DNA from: Fimbriimonadaceae bacterium
GTDB lineage: Bacteria; Armatimonadota; Fimbriimonadia; Fimbriimonadales; Fimbriimonadaceae
Length of the DNA: 64,000 nt
Direction of reading: 5' to 3'
NCBI GenBank assembly: GCA_019694835.1
Contig: JAIBBE010000014.1
Span: 1-64,000, forward strand
The first letter of the stretch is position 1; each line of letters opens with the position of its first letter. Shown one piece after another: positions 8,103 to 18,563 of the stretch. Both the position numbers and the translations under genes were made by a program. The notes under the pieces are model-generated. The model saw nothing but the letters and a program-made list of their open reading frames with translations, had not been told where the DNA came from and ran no database searches.

Positions 8103-9797
8103 ATGGTGGCTGCTTTGCTTGCCTTGCTTCTGGCTCGAAACCCCGAGATCGATTTCACGAAGCGCTGGATCTACCTTTCCACCAACTTGCTCGTCGACAA
8201 GAACGTCGACGACGGCCTCGCTCTCATCGCGCGGGCGAGGAAGGCGGGATACAACGGCGTGCTCCTCTCCGACAGCAAGTTCATGCGCTGGGACATGCTG
8301 GATGAGCGGTATGCGCGGAATGTGGAGCGATTCCGGAAGGGGGTGCGGGATGCCAAGTTCGAACTGGTCGTCTGCGTCGCCCCGATCGGCTATTCGAACG
8401 ACCTCCTTAGCCGCGATCCGAACTTGGCGGAGGGACTGCCGGTTGAGAATGCGCCATTCCGAGTCACCGACGACCGCAAATTGGTGCCGATCAGCGATAG
8501 TACGACCCTCAAGAACGGCGGATTCGAGGCCGCGACGGGCGATTCGCCTCCGGGTTGGGATTGGGTGGACCAGCCTGGCAAGACGTGCTTCATCGACCGT
8601 TCGCAGAACTCGGAGGGCCAGTGCAGCCTGCGCATGGATTCGCCAGGTCGGACCAACCCGGAGAGCGGGAACGCGCGCGCGAACCAGAAGCTGAAGGTCA
8701 AGCCGTTCCGCAACCTCCACCTTGCCGTCGATGTCAAGACGCAGGGATTCGAAACTCCGGGCAACGTCAACATCACGATCCTTGGGAAGGACGGGCGGTC
8801 GTTGCAGCACCGCTCACTGCCGGTTGAGCGTACGATGGCGTGGAAGACGATTGACGTGACGTTCAACACCCTCGACAACACGGAAGTCCTCCTGTATCTG
8901 GGCGTTTGGGGCGGGAAGAACGGGAGCATCTGGTGGGACAACGTTCGACTCGAACCCGCTGGTCTGGTCAATCTCGTCCGACGTTCGGGCGCGCCGTTGA
9001 AAGTGACCACCAAGGACGGCATGCCTCTCAAGGAAGGCACCGATTTCGACGAAGCCCGCGACCCGAAGATGGGCAACGTGCAGTGGTCCGGCGACTACGA
9101 TGTCTGGCACACGCCTCCGACGTGGACCGTCCCGACGGGATCGAGCCTGAAGCCCGGTGACGAGGTCCTTGTCAGCTACTTCCACACCGCCCTCATCTAC
9201 GACGGCCAAGCCAGCGTGTGCTTTGCCGAGCCCAAGGTTGATGAGATCGTGAAGTGGCAGGTCGAGCAAGTCAAGAAGCACCTCAGCCCCGACGGATACA
9301 TGCTTAGCCACGATGAAATCCGCATGGGCGGGTGGGACGCCAGTTGCCTCGCGACCAAGAAGGCACCGGGCGAGATGCTCGCCGACAACGTGCGCAAATG
9401 CGCCGCGATCTGTCGCAAGGCCGATCCGGGCAAGACGGTTTACACCTGGTCCGACATGTTCGACCCCTTCCACAACGCTCTGGATAAGGGGCCTTACTAC
9501 CTGGTGAAAGGCGATGGACCATGGAAGAACTCGTGGCTCGGACTTGACAAAGACATCGTTATCCTGAACTGGAACATGGGTGCCTCGCGCAAGAAGGCGG
9601 CAGAGTTCTTCGCCGGCCGCGGCCACCGGCAAATCCTGGCGGGCTACTACGACGGCGGCGGCGCCCCGATCCCAGCTTGGTCGGCCGATGTGCCCGGCGG
9701 TCCGCTTGGCGTCATGTACACGACGTGGGGGAATAACTGGAAGGATTTAGAGGACTTCGCCAAGCAAGCCGGCTGGTCTGATCCTCGTCCAAAATAG
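8103..9797 (+). CDS. Secreted GH20-like hydrolase with CBM-like insert
   Basis: A 564-residue protein with a very short hydrophobic leader. A TIM-barrel-like start (KRWIYLSTNLLVDKNVDDGL) is followed from about residue 140 to 285 by a jelly-roll resembling carbohydrate-binding modules (NGGFEAATGDSPPGWDW ... WWDNVRLEP). The barrel then resumes with SHDEIRMGGWD, whose Asp-Glu resembles the GH20 catalytic pair, and TWSDMFDPFHNALDKG. I infer a glycoside hydrolase acting on amino sugars or related glycans; the substrate is unknown. TAGAAT lies five bases before the ATG. It leads a run of four overlapping or adjacent genes. Confidence 0.55.
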   Translation: MVAALLALLLARNPEIDFTKRWIYLSTNLLVDKNVDDGLALIARARKAGYNGVLLSDSKFMRWDMLDERYARNVERFRKGVRDAKFELVVCVAPIGYSNDLLSRDPNLAEGLPVENAPFRVTDDRKLVPISDSTTLKNGGFEAATGDSPPGWDWVDQPGKTCFIDRSQNSEGQCSLRMDSPGRTNPESGNARANQKLKVKPFRNLHLAVDVKTQGFETPGNVNITILGKDGRSLQHRSLPVERTMAWKTIDVTFNTLDNTEVLLYLGVWGGKNGSIWWDNVRLEPAGLVNLVRRSGAPLKVTTKDGMPLKEGTDFDEARDPKMGNVQWSGDYDVWHTPPTWTVPTGSSLKPGDEVLVSYFHTALIYDGQASVCFAEPKVDEIVKWQVEQVKKHLSPDGYMLSHDEIRMGGWDASCLATKKAPGEMLADNVRKCAAICRKADPGKTVYTWSDMFDPFHNALDKGPYYLVKGDGPWKNSWLGLDKDIVILNWNMGASRKKAAEFFAGRGHRQILAGYYDGGGAPIPAWSADVPGGPLGVMYTTWGNNWKDLEDFAKQAGWSDPRPK

Positions 9798-9800
9798 GCC

Positions 9801-10064
9801 ATGGAACTCGTCGATGCGATGCTGACCGGAGGGGTGTTCCTCAGCGCGCTGATGATCCTCGTTTGGCTGGCGCGGCTCAAGTCGCAGGGGGCGCGGGCCT
9901 ACGTGATGGCGAGCGCGTTCGCCTGTATGGGCGGCCTCATCTTGGCGCTCAAACAAGGTCTCTCACCTGTCTTGCTCTGGTCACTGGGCGTCCTGGTTTT
10001 TGGGTGCCTGGTCGCGGACTTCGTGATCAAACTTGGAAGGCAAGCCAAGGAGAACTCGCGATGA
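9801..10064 (+). CDS. Small membrane protein, three helices
   Basis: An 87-residue hydrophobic protein with three predicted membrane segments (about residues 8-26, 33-51 and 56-77) and a basic end (KLGRQAKENSR). It starts three bases after the preceding hydrolase and overlaps the next gene by four bases (ATGA), so it is expressed with them. I do not recognise the family. Confidence 0.6.
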   Translation: MELVDAMLTGGVFLSALMILVWLARLKSQGARAYVMASAFACMGGLILALKQGLSPVLLWSLGVLVFGCLVADFVIKLGRQAKENSR

Positions 10065-11317
10065 AGATCGCGGTGGTTGGCGCGGGACCAGCCGGCCTCC
10101 ATGCGGCACTAAGACTCCAGCGTGAACACTCGGTGGAGGTCTTCGAAGCCCGTGATCGAGTCGGAGGCCGTTTAATCACCCATCCCAGTGGCTACGAGGC
10201 TGGAGGCGAGTGGATCGATGCCGATCACGACCGCTGTTTGCTTTCCCTGCGTTCCTGCGGAATCGAACCGGTTGCGTCAGAGGGCGACTACCGGATCTTC
10301 CGTGATGGCCAGAGTTTCAACGGCCCCGATGCGGCGATGCGGGCCGCAAAGGCCAAGGTCGACAAGGCCGCCGAAATCGCATCGAGACCACTCCTTGCCA
10401 CACCGTGGGAGAATCGCGACCAAGCCGCTCTCGACAAGTTGACCGTCCTGGATTTCGTGTCCCAAAGCGCTCCGGGTGTTGACGTCTATTGGCCAAACGC
10501 CTACTATCGGTCGGACGAAGGTGAGGATTTATCTCGGATCGGGGCGCTGGGCTGGCTAGCGGGATTCCGGAACTACCTGGACCGCGAGGAAGGGGCAGCT
10601 AGCGCATTTCGGGTGCCCGGTGGAATGACGGCTTGGATCGGTGAACTCGCGCGCAACCTCAAGAAGCCGACGCAATTCAAGCATGTGCTCCAAGCGGTTG
10701 TCCAGAGTGGCGATTCGGTCTGGCTGGATTTCGGCGGCGAAGCACTTCCCTTCGATCGCGTCGTTCTCACGCTGCCGCCACGATGCTACGATCACGTCTT
10801 CTTTGATCCCGGGCTGCCGACCGGGAAAGCCGAGGCCCTTGCGCAGTGCGAGATGGGACGGACGATCAAGATCGGGCTCATTTACAGCTGTCGGTGGTGG
10901 GAGCCGCTCGGCTGGAGCGGCCATCTGTTCAGCGACCGACCCTTGCAGCAGGTATGGCCGACGCTCGAACCTTCGCCCACGCTTTGCGCGTACATCGGAG
11001 GCGACGATGCGCTCTACTGGCTCGATCAGCCTGACCCCGTTCAGGCCGCGGCCCAGATGCTCGAGGAGCATGTTCCGGGCGGAATCGACCACTTCATTTC
11101 CGGCCAAATGCACGACTGGATCGGCGATCCGTTCTCCCTCGGCGGGTTCTCGCATCTCGCTCCCGGGTACGTGCTCGGTCCGATGCGCCACATGCACGAG
11201 CCGTTTGAGCGGGTCCATTTTGCGGGCGAGCACACGAGCCTCTGGACCGGGTTCATCGAGGGGGCGCTCGAAAGCGCGGAGCGCTGCGTAGAAGAAATCC
11301 GGCTATGCGAGAACTGA
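10061..11317 (+). CDS. FAD-dependent amine oxidase family protein
   Basis: A 418-residue flavoprotein. The N-terminal Rossmann motif VVGAGPAGLHAALRL, the following FEARDRVGGR and C-terminal FAGEHTSLWTGFIEGALESA are the FAD-binding blocks of the amine oxidase (MAO/phytoene desaturase) superfamily. The substrate cannot be read from the sequence. The frame is open from 9863, but ATG 10061 is the real start: it overlaps the upstream stop as ATGA and the Rossmann motif follows directly. Its last codons overlap the amidohydrolase gene by 13 bases. Confidence 0.8.
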   Translation: MKIAVVGAGPAGLHAALRLQREHSVEVFEARDRVGGRLITHPSGYEAGGEWIDADHDRCLLSLRSCGIEPVASEGDYRIFRDGQSFNGPDAAMRAAKAKVDKAAEIASRPLLATPWENRDQAALDKLTVLDFVSQSAPGVDVYWPNAYYRSDEGEDLSRIGALGWLAGFRNYLDREEGAASAFRVPGGMTAWIGELARNLKKPTQFKHVLQAVVQSGDSVWLDFGGEALPFDRVVLTLPPRCYDHVFFDPGLPTGKAEALAQCEMGRTIKIGLIYSCRWWEPLGWSGHLFSDRPLQQVWPTLEPSPTLCAYIGGDDALYWLDQPDPVQAAAQMLEEHVPGGIDHFISGQMHDWIGDPFSLGGFSHLAPGYVLGPMRHMHEPFERVHFAGEHTSLWTGFIEGALESAERCVEEIRLCEN

Positions 11318-12783
11318 TCACCAACTTCGTCTGGGCGTTCGATGGTTCGAGCCAGGAGATTCTCATTGAGGATGGCCGGGTCGTTTTCCGTGGTGAGCCG
11401 AGCAGTGATCGCCCCGCCGGTGCCGAGGTTCACGACCTGGGCGGTGCCATGCTCGCACCTGCCTTCATCGATCCGCACTGCCACATCCTCCCGACCGGAC
11501 TTGATCTCCAAAAGCTCCACCTCGGCGATTGCGACAGCCCCGAAGCGGTGCTGGCGAAAGTCGCCGCCCGTCACGCCGAAATGGAGCCGGGAGCCTGGCT
11601 GCACGCGGTGCATTATGATCAGACGCGGTTCGAAAACGCCCAGCATCTCACGCGGCACGACCTCGACCCGATCAGCACCGAGCGTCCGATCCTGCTTCGC
11701 CATGTCAACGGACATGCGAGCATCGCCAACACGGCCGCTCTGACTGCCGCCAAGATCGCGCCCGATGTTGCTGATCCCAATGGAGGCACGTTCGTTCGTG
11801 ACGAGAAAGGCGAACTCAGCGGTGTCCTCCTCGAAAGGGCCCACGAAGTCGTGACGGCGGCGTCTCCCGAACCGACGCTCGATGAGATGGTCGACGCGAT
11901 CCTGAAAGCTGGCGACAAGATGTCCGAGGTCGGGATCATCGCCGCAACCGACATGATGACCGGGCGCTGGAACCTGGACAAGGAACTGACCGCCTACCGG
12001 ATGGCCTCCGAGCAAGGCTGCCGTGTTCGGCTGCGGCTGTTCTTGCAGTGGGGGACCGTCCTCGGGCCGCGTGGCATCGACCCGGCCCTGCTGGAGTCAC
12101 ATCGACAGGCAATGGATGAGGAGCGCTGCAGGATCTGTGGATTGAAGATCTTTGCCGACGGTGCCATCGGCTCGTCCACGGCCGCGATCTACGGTTCGTA
12201 CACCAGCGCCCCCGACCCCGACGCGAAAACCTCCGGTCAACTGATCTACTCCCCAGAACGCCTTCGAGAGATGATTCTAAAAGCCGATGACGCGGGTTGG
12301 CGTCTCGCCATACACTCCATTGGCGACTACTCGACCGACCTTGTGATGGCTACGTACGCAGAGACGGCGGATCCGAAGCGTCATCGAATCGAGCACGCGA
12401 TGCTGCTCAGTGATGCCCAGATTGACCGTTTAGCTCATCTCGGCTGTCATGTCTCGATGCAGCCCGAGTTTCTGCTCCGCTTCGGCCACGCCTATCGCAA
12501 ACAGCTTGGACCGGACCGGGCAGCCAAGCTCAAGCGATTCCGCAGTGTTCTCGATGCCGGGATTCCGCTGAGTTTCAGCTCGGACCGACCCATTGTCGCC
12601 GGTGATCCTCAGGACGGCATTCGGATGGCCACCAACCGCCCGGCCGGATTTGACCCTGGCGAGAACGTCTCGTTTACGGAAGCGCTTCGGGCAACGACTG
12701 AGTTGGCGGCGATGGCGAATGGCGACGAGAAGTTGATGGGCAGCCTTACTCCGGGTCAGATCGCGGAGTGGCGAACGGTCTAG
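11305..12783 (+). CDS. Amidohydrolase, YtcJ-like (family 3)
   Basis: A 492-residue metal-dependent amidohydrolase. It has the HxH metal motif in FIDPHCHILPTG, RHVNGHASIANTAAL, HSIGD, RIEHAMLLSD and the late Asp in SFSSDRPIVAGDP, the order seen in YtcJ-type proteins. These hydrolyse amide or imide bonds of small molecules; substrate unknown. It overlaps the amine oxidase gene by 13 bases, suggesting linked steps in catabolism of a nitrogen compound. Its stop overlaps the stop of the convergent gene by four bases. Confidence 0.8.
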   Translation: MRELITNFVWAFDGSSQEILIEDGRVVFRGEPSSDRPAGAEVHDLGGAMLAPAFIDPHCHILPTGLDLQKLHLGDCDSPEAVLAKVAARHAEMEPGAWLHAVHYDQTRFENAQHLTRHDLDPISTERPILLRHVNGHASIANTAALTAAKIAPDVADPNGGTFVRDEKGELSGVLLERAHEVVTAASPEPTLDEMVDAILKAGDKMSEVGIIAATDMMTGRWNLDKELTAYRMASEQGCRVRLRLFLQWGTVLGPRGIDPALLESHRQAMDEERCRICGLKIFADGAIGSSTAAIYGSYTSAPDPDAKTSGQLIYSPERLREMILKADDAGWRLAIHSIGDYSTDLVMATYAETADPKRHRIEHAMLLSDAQIDRLAHLGCHVSMQPEFLLRFGHAYRKQLGPDRAAKLKRFRSVLDAGIPLSFSSDRPIVAGDPQDGIRMATNRPAGFDPGENVSFTEALRATTELAAMANGDEKLMGSLTPGQIAEWRTV

Positions 12784-13817
12784 CCTCTGTTCGCCGACAT
12801 CTTCCGCACGAACAAGACTCCATCGGTCAGGTATCCAATCGCGCGGTTCTCAGGCGCAATCGAGGGTTTGTCAGCGTGAGCGGCGACGAAGACGCCCTTT
12901 TCTCCCTTATCATCCCCCGGAACCAGCCACAGCGATTGAGAGTGACCGACTTCGCCACGCAGTTCGAGGCGCTGGGGCGTCAGCTCGACATCCAGCGGCA
13001 TAACCGTTGGACGATCCCATTCCCAAGGGCCTGGGAAACGTATCTCGCGGACCGCCCCGTTGGCGGGAATCACTTCGAGAACCGGCGTGCCGAGCGGGGG
13101 CGCAGGGCGAGACGCGACCCAGAAGCGGCTGCTGAGTTTGATCTCGGTGACCTCAAGCACTACTTGGAATTTGGCTGTGCCCCTGATCTGGCTGTCCCCA
13201 TCGTTGAGCGCAATCTCAACCGGCTGCCCGCCGCCCTTCTGATAGACGGCGCTGCCCGAATTCGCCCAAACCGGACCCGAAAACCCCTCCTGAACCGCGC
13301 GGTCAAGGTCGCGGGAATAAACGAGAGTGCCTCCGCCCTGGGTCAGGACGAGGTGCTGCGTCTTCTCTCCCGTTTTGAGTCGAAAGATGGCGTGGATGAG
13401 GGACGGCGAGGGATCGACATCGACATCCGCGTTGCCTTCAAAGAGCTGCCCAAACAGCTTCTTCGACTTCTTGGTCCGAGCATCGATGACGTGGATTGAG
13501 ATTTCGGTCTTCCCTTCCGGCTTGCGATAGGCGATGACGAGGGCGGCGGCTGCACTCTCGAACCACTGCATCTCATACGTCTCGTCCGGCCGGAGGTGGA
13601 GGAGGACATTGCCCTGGAGGTCTCCCAAGCGATAGATCCCGATTCCGGTACCGTTGTCGTCTTTGCGCGCGTAGAGCGCGCCCTCGCCGTGGGGGTGCCA
13701 CTGGTAGCTCTCGACACGCAGGTCAACCGCCGTCGGCGCCTCCAGTGCCGGAAGTTGGCTTCGCTGGGTCGCTCCCTGACTCGCCAGCACCATGACAACT
13801 AACCCAATGGCGTTCAT
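12780..13817 (-). CDS. Secreted protein of unknown function, propeller-like
   Basis: A 345-residue protein with a signal peptide (MNAIGLVVMVLASQGATQ). The body is rich in short beta-strand blocks resembling TolB/PD40 propeller blades (SYQWHPHGEGALYARKDD, GIYRLGDLQGNVLLHL), so a beta-propeller is likely, but no family is recognised. CATAAT lies five bases before the start codon on the coding strand, so the mRNA may be leaderless. It faces the amidohydrolase gene. Confidence 0.6.
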   Translation of the reverse strand: MNAIGLVVMVLASQGATQRSQLPALEAPTAVDLRVESYQWHPHGEGALYARKDDNGTGIGIYRLGDLQGNVLLHLRPDETYEMQWFESAAAALVIAYRKPEGKTEISIHVIDARTKKSKKLFGQLFEGNADVDVDPSPSLIHAIFRLKTGEKTQHLVLTQGGGTLVYSRDLDRAVQEGFSGPVWANSGSAVYQKGGGQPVEIALNDGDSQIRGTAKFQVVLEVTEIKLSSRFWVASRPAPPLGTPVLEVIPANGAVREIRFPGPWEWDRPTVMPLDVELTPQRLELRGEVGHSQSLWLVPGDDKGEKGVFVAAHADKPSIAPENRAIGYLTDGVLFVRKMSANRG

Positions 13818-13862
13818 GGCCCATTATGTCGAAGCAAGACGTCAGAAAAGCAAGGATCGCCC

Positions 13863-14047
13863 CGTACCGCCTCGCAACCTGCCGGCGAACCGAAAGTACC
13901 GCTGGCGTCCCGCCGGCATGCGTACGTACCCGCTGGCACCTTGCCGGCATTCCCAGCCCTCTAACGTGAGATCGGCTAGCTGGAGTCCCCCGGAGCCGGC
14001 GAGACGCCAGCGTTACGCTCGGTTCTCTGGCAGGTTGCCAGCGGTAC
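13863..14047. repeat. Long imperfect inverted repeat with internal third copy
   Basis: The left arm 13863-13917 (55 bases, starting CGTACCGC and ending GCCGGC) matches the reverse complement of 13995-14047 (53 bases) with few mismatches and a short gap. A third, shorter copy (CGTACCCGCTGGCACCTTGC, about 13924-13943) lies between. The element fills the gap between a divergent gene and the groEL promoter and codes for nothing recognisable. It resembles REP/MITE-type interspersed palindromic units. Confidence 0.7.
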
Positions 14048-14083
14048 GATTGGCACTCTTCGGCCCCGACCGCTATCCAACCG

Positions 14084-14113
14084 TTGACACCGACCTCTAC
14101 GGCGTCGTATAAT
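14084..14113 (+). promoter_or_regulatory. groEL promoter, consensus sigma-70 type
   Basis: TTGACA (14084-14089), an 18-base spacer and TATAAT (14108-14113) match the vegetative consensus in every position. The -10 box touches the CIRCE operator, so repressor binding would block RNA polymerase. Confidence 0.9.
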
Positions 14114-14139
14114 TAGCAGACAAGGGGTGGGAGTGCTAA
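14113..14139 (+). promoter_or_regulatory. CIRCE operator (HrcA binding site)
   Basis: TTAGCAGAC, nine bases, GAGTGCTAA. The right half matches the CIRCE consensus (TTAGCACTC-N9-GAGTGCTAA) exactly and the left half differs at two positions. It covers the transcription start region and ends 30 bases before the groEL ATG. HrcA repression of groEL is well established; no hrcA gene lies in the window. Confidence 0.9.
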
Positions 14140-15795
<1,656 letters not shown>

Positions 15796-15810
15796 TCTAG
15801 TCCTTAGTGC

Positions 15811-15847
15811 AAAGCCCCTCGCGATTTTCGCGAGGGGCTTTGTTTTT
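15811..15847 (+). terminator. Rho-independent terminator of groEL
   Basis: A perfect 14-bp stem, AAAGCCCCTCGCGA / TCGCGAGGGGCTTT, with a three-base loop (15825-15827), is followed by GTTTTT. It lies 16 bases after the groEL stop. The symmetric A/T flanks could also serve the convergent gene. Confidence 0.95.
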
Positions 15848-15917
15848 GGGTGGCATGGGACGACACACGCAAAGACTTCACTCGTCGATCCGATGAGTTC
15901 CGTGAGAAGCCCAGACG

Positions 15918-16574
15918 TTACTTGCCTTTCACTCTCTGCATTAGCACCTTGTCCAACAAAGGAATCCACAACTTGTATCCTTCGTCATTCATATGCAGCA
16001 TATCTTCGACGAAGATTTCCTTCTTCGGCTTGCCGTCAGCACCAAGCATGGCTGGCCACACATCCACGAAGGCAGTGCGCTTCTCCTTGGCCAACAACGA
16101 CTGGATCGAGCGATTGGCTGTTCGGAACTTAGGGGCTAGATGCCAACGACTCGGACTCGGTTTCATCGACACGTAAACGAACCCAGAATTCGGCAATCGC
16201 TTACGGATCTTTCCATAGAGATCTTTGAATCGTTCCACGAAAACCGAAGGCTCCAAACTCTCCTCAGAAGCGAAATCATTTTCGCCGCAATAGAGGACGA
16301 CTTGCGCCGGTTCATAGGTAAATACCACGTCGTTCAAACGCGCAGTGACGTCCAAAAGCCGTGAGCCTCCAAACGCCCGATTAAGGATCTTGCGGCCTGG
16401 AAATGCATCGCCGACTTTCGTCCAATTGGTGAAGGACGAACTGCCAATGAACACGATCTGTCCCTTGGCGGGAGGCGCCGCCGCGTCCTGCCTCTTGAAC
16501 TCCGCAATCTCCTTCGCATAAGGCAGATCCTCAGGTTGTGTCAAGGTGAGGAGCAGCGGCAGGAAGAGCGTCAT
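15918..16574 (-). CDS. Secreted SGNH/GDSL-type hydrolase
   Basis: A 218-residue protein with a short signal-like N-terminus (MTLFLPLLLTL). The SGNH blocks are visible: block I with the nucleophile Ser in VFIGSSSFTNW, Gly in NRAFGGSRL, Asn in YCGENDF, and the Asp/His pair in EDMLHMND near the C-terminus. Members are esterases or acyl-hydrolases, including carbohydrate esterases; the substrate is not predictable. TATACC lies six bases before the start on the coding strand. Confidence 0.75.
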   Translation of the reverse strand: MTLFLPLLLTLTQPEDLPYAKEIAEFKRQDAAAPPAKGQIVFIGSSSFTNWTKVGDAFPGRKILNRAFGGSRLLDVTARLNDVVFTYEPAQVVLYCGENDFASEESLEPSVFVERFKDLYGKIRKRLPNSGFVYVSMKPSPSRWHLAPKFRTANRSIQSLLAKEKRTAFVDVWPAMLGADGKPKKEIFVEDMLHMNDEGYKLWIPLLDKVLMQRVKGK

Positions 16575-16601
16575 GCAGACGGTATACCCGGCGCGGCACC
16601 G

Positions 16602-18386
16602 CTAGCCGACGACCCGGAGCATCGTCCAGATCACCCAGCCGCCTTCCTTGCGCCGACAAAAAACCGCCGACCGATCACGGGTCTCGGTTACTTGGTTGAC
16701 GCCTCTCAGGAAAGGAGCGAGGGCGGGAACCTCAGTGCCGGTAGCGTCGAAGGCGACGTATTTGTCCGTGACCGAGTACCGTCGCGCAATGATGAACGGT
16801 CCGAGTGTTCGGATCTCTCGAAGGCGCGGACCGCCCCAAGGCTCCAACCTACCCCCCTCAGCAGGGTAGTTCCAGAAGCAGGAAAAAAGGTCGTCCTTGT
16901 CGGTGAAGTGGACGAGTACCCGATCTTCTTCGACTAGTCCGACCGGATTGCCAGGGCCGAGCAGTTCGACCTGGTTGCCACGCGTGCGGAACACCTCATT
17001 GGCCCAATTGCTGGCAAACCCGTAGGTCAAAACCCCATACAGGGCATCGCCGCGCTGGAACATCACGACATCGACTTGTGGGGTCTTGTCGAGTTCGAAG
17101 AGGGGGCGGATTTTCCCGTGGTCGTATACAAAGGTCCGTCGATGACAGGAGTCCGAGTCTTGGCAGTAGTGCTGAAACGTGAAGACCTCGTCAGTGAGGA
17201 AGAAACCGGGTCGGGCGTCCGTCATCGCGTGATCGTCTTTGCGCGTTGCGGGAATGACTTTGCCTTGCAGGTTCTCTCCTGCCAGCACGACTTCATCCGT
17301 TCCTTTCGAATAGACGGTCATGATGCGGTCGCGAACCCAACGGCCCGTCAACTCAGCTCTTCCGTCCTTGTCGTTTAGTCCCAGGTAGTTCGGGGTCCCT
17401 ATGGGGCGGGTGGTCGGAGTCACGCCTTGCCACAGAACAATCGCCTTCTGACCCGAGTTATCGGCGGACGATGCGATCAGGCTTCCATCGTAGGCGAGGT
17501 GGAAGCTGTCGTAGGTGGTGGTGCGCGACTGGGCCACGTCGATCACCTCGATGATCGTTCCGCCGATGTTCAAGCGTTCGCGCACCGTTAGACGAAGCGG
17601 CCCATCAACGTCGACCTTATTCAGAAAGGCGAACGTGCCGAGAGCGGCGGCGGACAAGCCGCCCACCAACAGTGCCCGCCGGGTCAATGTGCCTTTCACC
17701 TTCGAGGGCTGGTCAGGCGGGATGAACAAGGATCCGGTCAGCGCGGTCAGATCGGGCGTATCGACATAGCCGTATTCGTCGATCCAGGCTTCCTCGAAGT
17801 GCGTCACCAAGTCGGACGCCGCCGCGAGGTCGCCGGTCTGCTGCAACCAGCCATAAAGACGCCCCGCGACCTGGGGATTGGCCGGATAGAGGTCGAGGAA
17901 ACTGCGGGCGATCGCTACGTCGTCGGGGGTCCAGGGCCGGTTGTCGCACGTTAGCCCGCTCGCCAAATGCGTCTCGACGGCTCGCCGCACGGGCCGAGCC
18001 ACGTCCCCGTTCCAACCCACCATCACCGGCTGGAGCACGCTGGGACAAAGCGCCCTCTGATCGGAGGCGAGGAACTGGCCGACATCGGAGGCCAGCGTCG
18101 TCGGGAGCATGATCGCGTGGGAGTCGGCGGCGATCAGCGGGCCAAGTTCAAGCCTTTCGATTTCCTTCTTGAGTCGGCTGAGGCAGGGGCGCAGGCGCTC
18201 GAACTGGGCCGACTGTTCCACGTTCGGCCAGAGGGTCTCCGCCACCTGAGTGCGAAGCAGCCGCCCGTCCGGCGCAAGGGCTAGCAGGGCGAGCAACTCG
18301 AATGCCTTGCGCGGCGAAACCACCTCCTCCCGCCCGTCAATGAGCAGGCACGGAGTGCCAAACAGCCTCAGCGCCACCTCTCTCAT
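16602..18386 (-). CDS. Membrane-anchored BTAD-type transcription regulator
   Basis: A 594-residue protein. Residues 1-95 form an OmpR/SARP-like winged helix (MREVALRLFGTPCLLIDGRE, then LLALAPDGRLLRTQVAETLW). Residues about 95-215 are helical and resemble the bacterial transcriptional activator domain (ADSHAIML, DLYPANPQVAGRLYGWLQ). A basic stretch and a single hydrophobic segment (RRALLVGGLSAAALGTFAFL) follow at about 233-255. The remaining ~340 residues are beta-rich and should lie outside the cytoplasm. The design is that of a one-component membrane sensor, as in CadC/ToxR, with DNA binding inside and sensing outside. Signal and targets are unknown. TATATT lies six bases before the ATG. Confidence 0.65.
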   Translation of the reverse strand: MREVALRLFGTPCLLIDGREEVVSPRKAFELLALLALAPDGRLLRTQVAETLWPNVEQSAQFERLRPCLSRLKKEIERLELGPLIAADSHAIMLPTTLASDVGQFLASDQRALCPSVLQPVMVGWNGDVARPVRRAVETHLASGLTCDNRPWTPDDVAIARSFLDLYPANPQVAGRLYGWLQQTGDLAAASDLVTHFEEAWIDEYGYVDTPDLTALTGSLFIPPDQPSKVKGTLTRRALLVGGLSAAALGTFAFLNKVDVDGPLRLTVRERLNIGGTIIEVIDVAQSRTTTYDSFHLAYDGSLIASSADNSGQKAIVLWQGVTPTTRPIGTPNYLGLNDKDGRAELTGRWVRDRIMTVYSKGTDEVVLAGENLQGKVIPATRKDDHAMTDARPGFFLTDEVFTFQHYCQDSDSCHRRTFVYDHGKIRPLFELDKTPQVDVVMFQRGDALYGVLTYGFASNWANEVFRTRGNQVELLGPGNPVGLVEEDRVLVHFTDKDDLFSCFWNYPAEGGRLEPWGGPRLREIRTLGPFIIARRYSVTDKYVAFDATGTEVPALAPFLRGVNQVTETRDRSAVFCRRKEGGWVIWTMLRVVG

Positions 18387-18563
18387 GCTTCCAATATAGC
18401 CGAAGCAATCGGGCGTTCCACAACGCCAGCGTTGGCGTTTCAGACGACAATCACCATTACAGCACCGTTACATCGGTCCGGCGGGAGTCGATTTCACCTC
18501 AAATGGCCCTGTTTTTGGCCCACGGCACATATATGCTGAAACCAAAGTTTCGCGCAGAGGCAC

